Source: Aphodovivens sp036306585
GTDB lineage: Bacteria > Actinomycetota > Coriobacteriia > Coriobacteriales > Eggerthellaceae
Assembly (NCBI GenBank): GCA_036306585.1
Contig: JAXJZF010000004.1
Location: forward strand, 128,534 to 192,533
DNA: 64,000 nt
Direction: 5' to 3'
In this document: positions 55,919 to 64,000 of the stretch, piece by piece
Position numbering within the stretch: position 1 is the stretch's first letter
Layout of the letters: the number at the start of each line of letters is the position of its first letter
Translations under genes and position numbers: made by a program
The notes under the pieces: model-generated
What the model saw: only the letters and a program-made list of their open reading frames with translations
What the model was told of the DNA's origin: nothing
The model's database searches: none

Positions 55919-56815
55919 ATGCCGTCCAAACGAGTCAGCGTTCAAGGCCGACCTCTGCCCGAGTGGCCACAGGACGCTCCAGCCCGCGAGGCGTTCGTGG
56001 CCTACGTGCAGGAACGGGGAAGGGAACTCTACCGCGATCTCCCGTGGCGTGGGATCGTCGACCCGTATGCGGTGCTGGTGTCGGAGGTCATGCTTCAGCA
56101 AACGCAGGTGAAGCGCGTGCTTTCGTACTGGCCCCGGTTCCTTTCCGCGTTCCCGACGCTGGATGCCCTGGCTGCTGCATCCACCTCCGACGTCCTGGAG
56201 CTGTGGCAGGGCCTGGGCTACAATCGCCGCGCCCTCGCGCTTAAACGCTGCGCCGACAAATGCTCCTGCGAAAACGGTGGGAAGCTCCCCGAATCTGCGG
56301 ACGAGCTTGTGAAGCTGCCTGGCATCGGCCCCGCCACGGCCGCCGGAGTGGTGTCGTTCGCCTTCGATCGGCCTGCCCTGTACCTGGAAACCAACGTGCG
56401 CACCGTGTTCCTGCACGAGCTGTTCCCCGGCAAAGACGGCGTGAAGGATACCGAGATCGCCCCGTTGGTACAGATGACGTGCCCGCAGCAGGGTGTGCGC
56501 GCATGGTATTACGCGTTGCTCGATTACGGCGCGCACCTGAAATCCGTTCTCCCCAACCCGTCCCGCCGCAGCGCGCATCATATGCGCCAAAGCGCCTTCG
56601 AGGGCTCGCGTCGACAGAAGCGCGCCGAGCTGGTGCGCATCGTGTTGGCCAGCGCCCCGGAGGGCATCTCCGTGGAAGCCGCCGCCCTGGCGCTCGATGG
56701 GGAAGAGCGCGCGGCGGGCCGTCCCGGGGTCGATGCGGAGCTCGTGCGGTCCATAGCCCAAGATCTGGCTGCCGAGGGTTTCTTCAAGCTTGAAGGCGGC
56801 GTGCTGCTTCCTTAG
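55919..56815 (+). CDS. MutY-like HhH-GPD DNA glycosylase without iron-sulfur cluster
   Basis: A 298-residue base-excision-repair glycosylase of the adenine-DNA glycosylase (MutY) line, acting opposite 8-oxoguanine. It has VSEVMLQQTQVKRVLSYWPRF (with the catalytic Glu) near residue 53, LWQGLGYNRRALAL near 96, and the helix-hairpin-helix LPGIGPATAAGV near 129. Two departures are seen: the conserved LDGNV/LDTNV aspartate reads LETNV, and the four cysteines that hold the [4Fe-4S] cluster are missing after DYGAHLKSVLP. The C-terminal NUDIX-like domain of full-length MutY is also absent. Activity is probable but unproven. Confidence 0.83.
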   Translation: MPSKRVSVQGRPLPEWPQDAPAREAFVAYVQERGRELYRDLPWRGIVDPYAVLVSEVMLQQTQVKRVLSYWPRFLSAFPTLDALAAASTSDVLELWQGLGYNRRALALKRCADKCSCENGGKLPESADELVKLPGIGPATAAGVVSFAFDRPALYLETNVRTVFLHELFPGKDGVKDTEIAPLVQMTCPQQGVRAWYYALLDYGAHLKSVLPNPSRRSAHHMRQSAFEGSRRQKRAELVRIVLASAPEGISVEAAALALDGEERAAGRPGVDAELVRSIAQDLAAEGFFKLEGGVLLP

Positions 56816-56902
56816 GCTCCATCAGGGCGCCTGGCTTTCCAGCTCCGCTTAGGGACTGTCTTTGGGCGCTACCGCTCGTTCGATAGCGCCGCCCGGTTAT
56901 GG

Positions 56903-56908
56903 TAGAAT
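56903..56908 (+). promoter_or_regulatory. -10 box of the riboswitch-mntP unit
   Basis: TAGAAT, 5 of 6 to consensus, which would start transcription near 56915, just before the riboswitch core. The -35 is weak. Confidence 0.4.
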
Positions 56909-56914
56909 GCAGCG

Positions 56915-57070
56915 AACCCGCAGGGGAGTAGTCGGCGCGGCATGCCCGCGCGGCAACGTCAACATGCTGCCTCGATAGGGGCTGGCGCTGCCTTTCATGA
57001 CAAGACGTGCGGTGTGGCGGCTGCGTCGCACCGGTTTTCCAACGTCGGCGCATCGCCGGCGTTTTCTTTT
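56915..57070 (+). promoter_or_regulatory. Second yybP-ykoY manganese riboswitch with terminator
   Basis: Hallmark segments GGGGAGTAG (56923-56931) and ACGTCAACA (56956-56964), spaced like the TerC copy. They are followed by an intrinsic terminator ACGTCGGCG/CGCCGGCGT (57042-57062, one wobble pair, CAT loop) and a T-rich run. It precedes mntP. Confidence 0.88.
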
Positions 57071-57093
57071 GCAAGCGAATAGAGGGGATTTCA

Positions 57094-57672
57094 ATGGGGT
57101 TCGTCGAATTGACGTTGATTGCCGTGGGCCTTTCCATGGACGCGTTTGCCGTATCGGTGTGCAAGGGTCTGGGGATGCGGCGGCTGAACCTGCGCTATGC
57201 ACTGGTGATCGCGCTATTCTTCGGCGGGTTCCAGGCGCTCATGCCGCTTGCCGGCTGGGCGTTGGGCGCGGGGTTCCAGTCGCTCATCGAGCCGGTAGAC
57301 CATTGGATCGCCTTCGCGCTCCTGGCCTTCATTGGCGGCAAGATGCTATGGGACGCCTTCCGCGGGGAAGGCGAGGACGAGGGCGCAAGCACGGCTTCGG
57401 AGCGCCTGGACCTCCGTGAAATCCTCATGCTGGCCATCGCCACAAGCATCGACGCGCTGGCGGTGGGGGTGAGTTTCGCGTTTTTGAACGTGGACATCGT
57501 GCCGGCGGTGTCGCTCATCGGCGTCATCACGTTCGTGCTGTCGCTTGCGGGCGTGGGCATCGGGCATGTGTTCGGGGCCCGCTTCGAGAAACCCGCCACC
57601 ATTGTTGGCGGCGTGGTGCTCATCGTCATCGGCACGAAGATCCTGCTGGAGCACCTGGGAGTTATCGCCTAG
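57094..57672 (+). CDS. mntP: Manganese efflux protein MntP
   Basis: A six-helix Mn2+ exporter in the cytoplasmic membrane. The 192-residue protein has the two DUF204 repeats with the conserved aspartates: VGLSMDAFAVSVCKGL near residue 10 and ATSIDALAVGVSFAFL near 117. It also has FGGFQALMPLAGW and FIGGKMLWDAF. GAGGGGA precedes the ATG at 57094. The manganese riboswitch just upstream confirms the role. A Glu/Asp-rich loop (EGEDEGASTASE) joins the repeats. Confidence 0.95.
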   Translation: MGFVELTLIAVGLSMDAFAVSVCKGLGMRRLNLRYALVIALFFGGFQALMPLAGWALGAGFQSLIEPVDHWIAFALLAFIGGKMLWDAFRGEGEDEGASTASERLDLREILMLAIATSIDALAVGVSFAFLNVDIVPAVSLIGVITFVLSLAGVGIGHVFGARFEKPATIVGGVVLIVIGTKILLEHLGVIA

Positions 57673-58132
57673 GCCCTCGTTACGCACTGTCTTCTCCGGC
57701 AACCCCGCCGCGTTGCCGCGCGGTACCTGATTTCCCTGTTCAGTGGGCGATATGCGCAGGTTCGCCTTGGCATACGATAACTATAGCGCTGTGCAATCGG
57801 CGACAATCGTCGCCGTTGGCGGCTCGTGGCGGCGTTCTTGCAGCAATCCTTTCCCCGACCCCGATCGAACGTGGTCTGTCCACTCGATCGACAGGTTGCG
57901 AGCAGCCCGCCGCGATGATTCCGCTACCGTTTCCGGACGACATTCCCTCGATCTCGCGGTCGGTTTCATCCTGAAACGGGTGCAGAACGCCGAAGCGGAT
58001 CGCGCGGCGTGTGAAGGCGGTAGCGGAACCGTCGGTGTCGTGTGCGTGCCGGCGCCATCTGTTCGTGCTAGCGAACAGAAGCGCTCGCAGGCAAGCGCGA
58101 AGCAGGGAAGCGGTTGCAAAGGAGGCCGGACG
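57673..58132. other. Leader/intergenic region before the giant Tat protein
   Basis: About 460 bases. Frames cross it on both strands, but none is convincing; the in-frame reading upstream of 58133 lacks a ribosome site and surface-protein character. I see no riboswitch class that I can name and no clear promoter. Confidence 0.4.
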
Positions 58133-61100
58133 ATGGCAGCGCAAAACAGGGCTTTCGAAGACAACGGGTCGAACAGCTGCGGCATCACCCGGCGTTCGTT
58201 TCTGCTAGGCGGCGCGGGTCTTGCGGCGTTCATGTTGCCGTGCCTCGGCGGTGCCGACGGGAAGCTGGCCTACGCGCTTATACCCAAGGCATATGCCGAC
58301 GATGGGCAGGAAGCCGAGCCGACCACCAACATTATCGTGCTTTCCCGTAACGAAATCGGCATCCAGGTATACGACATCACCGACAATGACAAGCAGATTC
58401 CCGTCTCCGGCGCCTCCGTCACCCTGACCTCTTTCATGGAAGGGGCGAAAAAGCTCCAAGCTGTCACCGACGCAGATGGCGCCGTGGTGTTCGATATCTC
58501 CGGCGTCTCGCCGACGGTGCAGACCGGAACGGCGGGCGTCTGCTATCGCTTCGAGGGATCGGCCACCATCACCAACGGGGACGGCTATCGCATCTGCACC
58601 CTCACCAAGGTCCGCATCGACGGCGGCTCGGCGTTGGCGCTTCCCTGCTGCAAGATCACCGACCCGTCCATACCGTACTTCGAGTCCCTTTCCTTCAACC
58701 AATGGGACATGCAGTACTTCGACTGCACCGTGCTTCGTTGCAAGGAGGCCACCGACAAGGTGCCCCTTGCCGGCAGGCTGCATATCAAAGGCGTCAAGTC
58801 GGTGAAGGTGTCGCTTTGGGCGCGGGAGATCCAAAGCAAGAAACTTGAGGAAAAGTCGCTGTTCGAAGTCGAAGTCGACACAAGCAAAGGTGCTGCCGAC
58901 TTCGAGCGAAAAGACTGGTTCTTACGTTCCGAACCTACTTCGTCCGCATCACTGCCGTTGGATCGAACGTTTGAAATTCACGTGGTGGCTAACAGCATCA
59001 CCTACGTGTTCCCCGTGCAGCTGAAGGTTTGCCAGTCGCCTTTCCAGTATCAGCATGGAACCGCTACCGTCGTGCCGGGTGTGACGTACGGGCAAACCGG
59101 CACGGAGCATACGATCTTCAGGCTCCCTTCGTCGTTCCCGAAGGTGCTCAGCGGAAGCGAGCTAACCGGCGTGCTTCCCATGTTCCCTCTCGATGTATGG
59201 CTTTCGCCTCTTGGGTTCTTTTTCCTGGGCGCCGGCATTTGCGGGGGGGCGGATGCGAACAGCATCAACGGCTTCAAAAGCGACGGCTTCCAGAATGAGA
59301 CCTATTTCAGCCTTCGCCAGGGTTTTACCGAAATGGCGGATCGCTGGGATCGTAAATTCAAACAATACAACAACATGCGGAAGGGGACCGACCCCGGCAG
59401 CTCGAAAAAGTTCGCCCACAAGTTCTCTGCCGCGTTCGGTTTCTCCATTTCCGCGCAGGCTTCGGTATTTGCCGATTTCAATATTTTCGCTGACCCTGAA
59501 ACGGAGAAATGGCTGGGGCAAATGGCCGGGATCATCGACTTGTACGCGTATGCGAGCCTCGTCGAGCAGCTGGCCATCGGTCCGGTGCCCTGTTTCGTCT
59601 CCCTTATGTTCTCGGCGGATGCGCGTCTTGCCATGTCCGTCGCCATAGAGGCGCCTCCCTTCCATCCCACGGCCGTCGAATTCAGCAACGACAACTCGGG
59701 TGTCGCGGCGGTTATCACGCTGGGCATCGCGCTGAGTATCGGACTGGGCATCGCCGGGGCGATCTCGGCCAGCCTGCGCGGCTCCGGAAGCATCACCATG
59801 TACATAGGTCTTTTCGAACCGAAGGAGCCGGATGCCTCGGTGCACCTCGTGGTCAGCGCCGCGATTTCAGCGGACGTTGTCCTCCAAGCGCTCATGTTCT
59901 CGTGGAGCGGGAAGATCTGGGGAGAAAACTGGCCCAGCTTGTACGACAGCTGGGCAGATGACAGTGTCGATTCCATCGAGGGCACATCGCAGTCGATGTC
60001 GCCGACGGGGTTTGCGCTGGCGACGAACGAGGACGGCACGGGCACGTATCACAACGAAAAGCCTTTCGCATCCGCCCTTACTGGCGCGGAAGGCGAATCG
60101 ATGAACTTGGGCGAGTTCGGGAAAATCGCCAAGATCGTCACTTCCGATCAGCTGCTTAAAACGCGTGAGCTGAAGGCGACGGCTTTGAATATGGAATCGG
60201 TTTCCGCCGATCCGGCCCAAGGCGCACCTGTGGAAATCGAAGGCACGAATGTGTTCGCGATCCCTTGGAACGCCGCGTCAGTGGGCGAAGGTGCCGAAAG
60301 CGCGGGCGGCGAAGATGGCTACTCCTATGAGTATGTAGCAGAATATCCTGAGAGCGATTGCACTGCTTTTGGCGGCCTTCTGACGGTTGCGGATAACGGG
60401 GGCCTTGCATCCCGAACTGAGGTGATGATCGTTTCCAACGCGTTCATCAACCCCCGCGAGAAGGTGGTCGTCTACAACGGGACCACCATCATGTTCCGCA
60501 TCGCGACGGTGGAATACACTGATAGCAGCGGATCGTCGGTTGGCAGGTCACGGCTTGTGGCGCAGGTCCTCAGCAACGGGCACTGGGGCCGCCCGCAGGT
60601 GCTCGACATTCCTTCCGGCGTGAATGGTGTCGGTCGCATGGATATGCTCGACTGCGATTTCGATGTGTGCGTCCAATCAGGCGACAGCGTCGATTCCCGC
60701 ATCTACCAGGGAATCTACATTGGCATGATCAGCACGCAGCGCGAACATGGCGACAACACCACGTTCTACCAATCCGCTGCGAATACCATCCTTACCGTCG
60801 CCGTTTTCAATCAGAACCTCCGGCGCCTGTCGTCGGCCATGTGGCGCAACGATCCCGGCTCCACCTCAAGCAGCGACCCGTCGGCGGTGACATGCCCCCG
60901 CATCATCACGCTGCAGCGGAACGGGAAGCCGTTCTACGTGGTGATGAGCTACCTGCGCCACATCGCATCGGATGCTTCGTCGCTGTTCAGCTCGAACTCG
61001 AGCGCGAAATGCTGCGTTGCGGTGCCCCTGATCGGCAACATCGTGCATACTTCCCAGATCGAGGTTGACGGCTCCACCAGCGGACTGGTGATAGCCGATG

Positions 61101-63034
61101 CCGGCTCGATCGTCGAGGAAACCGAAGAATCGGACGCCAACGACAGCACGCAGGTGTTGTTCAGCCTGTTCCTCCAATCCAGCGAGGGGACGGACATCCG
61201 CACGGTTTCCATGACGCTGAAGGCGCCGTCCTCGACGGAAGGCGAAGGCGACGCTGCGGAAGGCGACACCGCTGCTGCAGGCGACAACGCCCCTGCAACC
61301 GACGCCGACGCATCGAACACGCCGGAGAGCGAACCCGCCGCCGAGGGCGCCGACGCCAATGCGGGTGAAACGCAGACCGACACCACCGAGGACGACACAG
61401 CTGCTGGCACGGACGCCGCGCAAGGCGATGCAGCGGGCGAAACCGCCGAGGACGGGTCGGGCAACACCGGGAACCCGTCTGCCGCCGCAGCTGCGGTCGG
61501 CGGGGCCGTCGTTTCAGGGTTCGGTCCGTCCGCGGAAGGCGGTGGCGCGGAAGAGGAGACCCAATCGGAGGCAGCCGTTGCCGAAGACGCCCGCGGTGCT
61601 TCAGGCGCTGACGAGCCCGTCCCCGCAAATACCCCGTCGGGCGCGGATGCCGCGAATGGCATCACCGTCGAATTCAAATGCTACAAAAACCTCTCCAATC
61701 CGTTAACGGGCTTCAACGACATGAAGCCATGGCCCGGCCATGCGTCGTTCCTGTCCCTTGAAGACGGCCGGCTTAAGGAGTTCTCTTACAATCCGCTGCA
61801 AGAAAACCAGCAGATCGGTTCGTCGCGCATGGTGAGCCCTACCAACATCAGCTTCAGCACGTACAAAATAAGCGACAACGGCAACGTGCTGTTCTACGCG
61901 GAAAACGTGGAAGGCGACGAATCGCTGCCCTTCGACGAGGAAGGCAAGCCCGCCGAACCCCAACCCGTGCAACGTTACAGGATCATGGCGAGCATCTATG
62001 TGGACGGCCTGTTCTCCGAGCCATTCCCCTTGGTGGAAACGCAGCACCCGCTCGATACCATCCAAAGCATCGCAGGCGGCGCGTCGTACAACTTCGTGTT
62101 CACGTCGTTCACCAGCGTTGCCAACAGCATGGCGGACATGTATTACCTCAACGCCCCCGTCGCCGCAGCGGCTACGGTGCTAGGCGTTGCTGCGGAGTTG
62201 ATCTTCGCATTGCAGGGCGAGAAGGCGGCGTTCATTCTGTCGGCAAGAAACGACGGCAACGTCATCCTGACGGGATGCACCGCCACGCTCCACGATGCCG
62301 AAACGGGGATGAAAGTCGATTCGGCGCCCCTGCCGTTTGATTCCGAAACCATCTGCTCGTCGGTGTGGAGCTCCGACTTCGACGCGGCAAGCGGGCAGGA
62401 GGGTACCAACGAACCCCCCGAGGCGAAGTATTCCGACGAGGATGTGGAGAACGCCCTCGCCGCCGTGGGCTTGGAAGGGCCTCATCTGCTGGCCGATTCC
62501 GACCTTAATGGCGTTCTGATACCGGGAAGGTCGGCGCAATACCGCGTTTCCTTCACCATCCCCGCCGATTGGCACGGCACCAAAAACGTGTACGTTTCGC
62601 TGAGTGATTTCACGTACCGAACCGTGGTGTCGACGGCTCCTGAAAACACCGAAGCACTGCCTTTCCAGTATGTTGCCGATCACGAGAACTTGCCCAGGAC
62701 TTCGGTCGATATCCACTTCGCGGACGACGTGTACAATCCTGGTATGAGCGTGCCGCCGGTAGGGGTGCTCGATGAAAACGGGCAAGTCGTCTACACGGAT
62801 GGCGGCGGGAATGTCTCTTCCGATGGCAAGGATAAGATCGTCGGCCTTTCGGATACGGGCGACCCGCTGGGCTTGGGTGTCGTCGGGCTTGCCGCTGGCG
62901 CCGCCGCAGCAGCGGTTGCCGCGTATAGTGCGCGCAGAACCTCGCTGGAACGGGAACGCGCGGCAACCGGCGAAGGAGCTGGCGCCTGCGCGGAAGAAGG
63001 TGCGGGCGAATCCGACGAGGCTTCCAGGGGATAG
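58133..63034 (+). CDS. Giant Tat-exported surface protein of unknown function
   Basis: A 1633-residue exported protein. It begins with a twin-arginine signal (ITRRSFLLGGAGLAAFML near residues 17-34). Next is a prealbumin/SpaA-like segment (QIPVSGASVTLTSF, TDADGAVVFDISG), as in surface adhesins. There follow about 900 residues with no motif that I recognise, but with hydrophobic stretches near residues 525-550. An Ala/Asp/Glu/Thr-rich low-complexity linker (about 1035-1180), another unknown region, and a C-terminal LSDTGD followed by a hydrophobic helix and Arg-Arg (about 1575-1605) complete it. That resembles a degenerate sortase or membrane anchor. AAAGGAGG precedes the ATG. It may be an adhesin or a folded enzyme scaffold. 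Confidence 0.75.
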   Translation: MAAQNRAFEDNGSNSCGITRRSFLLGGAGLAAFMLPCLGGADGKLAYALIPKAYADDGQEAEPTTNIIVLSRNEIGIQVYDITDNDKQIPVSGASVTLTSFMEGAKKLQAVTDADGAVVFDISGVSPTVQTGTAGVCYRFEGSATITNGDGYRICTLTKVRIDGGSALALPCCKITDPSIPYFESLSFNQWDMQYFDCTVLRCKEATDKVPLAGRLHIKGVKSVKVSLWAREIQSKKLEEKSLFEVEVDTSKGAADFERKDWFLRSEPTSSASLPLDRTFEIHVVANSITYVFPVQLKVCQSPFQYQHGTATVVPGVTYGQTGTEHTIFRLPSSFPKVLSGSELTGVLPMFPLDVWLSPLGFFFLGAGICGGADANSINGFKSDGFQNETYFSLRQGFTEMADRWDRKFKQYNNMRKGTDPGSSKKFAHKFSAAFGFSISAQASVFADFNIFADPETEKWLGQMAGIIDLYAYASLVEQLAIGPVPCFVSLMFSADARLAMSVAIEAPPFHPTAVEFSNDNSGVAAVITLGIALSIGLGIAGAISASLRGSGSITMYIGLFEPKEPDASVHLVVSAAISADVVLQALMFSWSGKIWGENWPSLYDSWADDSVDSIEGTSQSMSPTGFALATNEDGTGTYHNEKPFASALTGAEGESMNLGEFGKIAKIVTSDQLLKTRELKATALNMESVSADPAQGAPVEIEGTNVFAIPWNAASVGEGAESAGGEDGYSYEYVAEYPESDCTAFGGLLTVADNGGLASRTEVMIVSNAFINPREKVVVYNGTTIMFRIATVEYTDSSGSSVGRSRLVAQVLSNGHWGRPQVLDIPSGVNGVGRMDMLDCDFDVCVQSGDSVDSRIYQGIYIGMISTQREHGDNTTFYQSAANTILTVAVFNQNLRRLSSAMWRNDPGSTSSSDPSAVTCPRIITLQRNGKPFYVVMSYLRHIASDASSLFSSNSSAKCCVAVPLIGNIVHTSQIEVDGSTSGLVIADAGSIVEETEESDANDSTQVLFSLFLQSSEGTDIRTVSMTLKAPSSTEGEGDAAEGDTAAAGDNAPATDADASNTPESEPAAEGADANAGETQTDTTEDDTAAGTDAAQGDAAGETAEDGSGNTGNPSAAAAAVGGAVVSGFGPSAEGGGAEEETQSEAAVAEDARGASGADEPVPANTPSGADAANGITVEFKCYKNLSNPLTGFNDMKPWPGHASFLSLEDGRLKEFSYNPLQENQQIGSSRMVSPTNISFSTYKISDNGNVLFYAENVEGDESLPFDEEGKPAEPQPVQRYRIMASIYVDGLFSEPFPLVETQHPLDTIQSIAGGASYNFVFTSFTSVANSMADMYYLNAPVAAAATVLGVAAELIFALQGEKAAFILSARNDGNVILTGCTATLHDAETGMKVDSAPLPFDSETICSSVWSSDFDAASGQEGTNEPPEAKYSDEDVENALAAVGLEGPHLLADSDLNGVLIPGRSAQYRVSFTIPADWHGTKNVYVSLSDFTYRTVVSTAPENTEALPFQYVADHENLPRTSVDIHFADDVYNPGMSVPPVGVLDENGQVVYTDGGGNVSSDGKDKIVGLSDTGDPLGLGVVGLAAGAAAAAVAAYSARRTSLERERAATGEGAGACAEEGAGESDEASRG

Positions 63035-63042
63035 GGGCTTTC

Positions 63043-64000
63043 GTGCTTGCGACGTTGAAACAATATCGGCAAACGAGCGGCGGGAGGCGCGGCTTTTTCT
63101 GCCGTCTTGCGGTTGCGCTGTTTGTGCTGGTCGGCTGTCTGCTTTTGGTATTCAGCGTGCCTGCCTCTGCCCCTGCATGGGCGGATGAGTCGCTTGCCCA
63201 AACGGAAGACGGCGCCCCCGATGCGGCGGCTACGGCGCTCAAGCCGGGATCCGTCTTCGACGTCACCCCGTGCGATAGCGCTTTCATCCAGATAACGCAG
63301 CCGGGGACCTACACCCTGACGGGCGAGACGAATACGTGCGCGATCCAGGTGTTCGCCGAGGATGACGATCAGATCACGATTATCCTCGAAGACGGGTTCT
63401 CCTGCAGTCTCAACTCGTTTTTCGTCGATCCGAACGTCCCTGCGTTGTACGTCTGGGCGGAGTACGAATCCCGCTCGTCAGCACCCCATATCGAAGTCGT
63501 GGCGAGGGGGTCGGCGACTTTGCAGGGCAGCTCTGCTTCCGGCATCCGCTTGCAGGCATACAACGCAAGCGTGAGAAGCGACGGCGGCCCGACGTTCGAT
63601 AATCCGATACTCGAGGTCGGGAGCGAGGGCAGCGGCTCGCTTCTGAACATCACCTCCAACCGTACGGGGGAATATCCCGGACCAAGCCAGCCCGCCTTCT
63701 CCATCGTGGGATTCGCAAGGGAGGCTGCCGCCATCACGGGGGGCAACGTCAAGCTCGAGGCCCCTTCTGGCGTGCCGGTTATCAATTGCGCGCTGCCCTT
63801 CGCCGTTACAGGCGGCAACGTCCAGGTGTCCGGCGGCTCCGGCGCGCCTGCCATCGGCATCGTCGGCAGCGCGCAGATCACGGAGACGAACATCTTGGTT
63901 TCGGGCGGCAGCGTCGCAGTCGACCGCGGAAACTCGAAGGCGCCCGCCATCGGCACGATGGACGCCACGGCGAACGTCTCCGTTTCGGGCGGCAGCGTCA
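63043..64000 (+). CDS. Exported repeat-rich surface protein (partial, cut at window end)
   Basis: An open frame that runs off the window. The GTG at 63043 begins a Sec signal peptide (basic RRGFFCR, then LAVALFVLVGCLLLVFS, ending near PAWA). The mature part starts with a domain including TLTGETNTCAIQVF and then beta-rich repeats with the recurring patterns VSGGSV and APAIG, suggesting a parallel beta-helix or stacked carbohydrate-binding fold. It starts 8 bases after the Tat protein stop, so the two are co-transcribed and probably displayed together. The C-terminal anchor, if any, lies outside the window. Confidence 0.75.
   Translation, partial: MLATLKQYRQTSGGRRGFFCRLAVALFVLVGCLLLVFSVPASAPAWADESLAQTEDGAPDAAATALKPGSVFDVTPCDSAFIQITQPGTYTLTGETNTCAIQVFAEDDDQITIILEDGFSCSLNSFFVDPNVPALYVWAEYESRSSAPHIEVVARGSATLQGSSASGIRLQAYNASVRSDGGPTFDNPILEVGSEGSGSLLNITSNRTGEYPGPSQPAFSIVGFAREAAAITGGNVKLEAPSGVPVINCALPFAVTGGNVQVSGGSGAPAIGIVGSAQITETNILVSGGSVAVDRGNSKAPAIGTMDATANVSVSGGSV

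Noticed and set aside
57743..58132. In-frame extension of the giant Tat protein
   Set aside because: It would bury the twin-arginine signal inside the protein; AAAGGAGG and the signal support 58133.

Overview
The window is high-GC, densely coded DNA with many GTG starts. Its gene content points to the actinobacterial class Coriobacteriia, probably an Eggerthellaceae relative: a LuxR-type regulator with a multi-helix membrane half, XRE-cupin regulators, large Tat- or Sec-exported surface proteins and an acetate kinase/phosphotransacetylase pathway. The lineage is inferred from gene style only, because no rRNA gene or phylogenetic marker comparison was available. No intact mobile element, CRISPR array or phage is visible, so this is mostly a core-genome segment.

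Regions. (1) 1-8.65 kb: serA, leuA, a membrane-anchored unknown, an aldehyde dehydrogenase, and an XRE-cupin regulator co-transcribed with an acyl-CoA ligase behind a promoter carrying an inverted-repeat operator. (2) 8.7-18.7 kb: a DUF454 membrane protein, then the long translation/RNA operon rimP-nusA-rnpM(ylxR)-infB-rbfA-nrnA-truB-ribF-yfcE, preceded by a structured leader. (3) 18.7-23 kb: a membrane LuxR regulator, a TatA-like translocase subunit, a secreted cysteine-peptidase-like protein and a dGTPase. (4) 23-28.2 kb: dnaG, def, fmt, rsmB. (5) 28.2-31.1 kb: an unknown membrane protein, a yybP-ykoY manganese riboswitch with a TerC gene, a small AT-richer inverted-repeat element and tRNA-Val. 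(6) 31.1-38.7 kb: lipid kinase, rnd, zinc peptidase, xseA/xseB, HIT protein, and convergent ackA and pta. (7) 38.9-44.1 kb: UDP-galactopyranose mutase plus glycosyltransferase, an OPT transporter, coaX. (8) 44.1-47.6 kb: a zinc-type efflux locus (P1B ATPase, separate HMA metallochaperone, ArsR/SmtB repressor) and tRNA-Asp. (9) 47.7-57.7 kb: a heterodimeric ABC exporter, HAD phosphatase, beta-carbonic anhydrase, a degenerate AAA+-like protein, an Rrf2 regulator, a clusterless MutY-like glycosylase, and a second manganese riboswitch with mntP. (10) 58.1-64 kb: a 1633-residue Tat-exported surface protein and the start of a second exported repeat protein, cut by the window end.

The clearest regulatory logic is metal homeostasis. 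Two independent manganese riboswitches drive TerC and MntP, and an ArsR/SmtB operator sits just downstream of a strong promoter ahead of the zinc-efflux genes. Other points worth a second look are dnaG with no good canonical start but a well-placed AUA, a zinc-knuckle tail on NusA, the MutY-like protein lacking its iron-sulfur cysteines, the AAA+-like protein lacking Walker A, and the palindromic operators.
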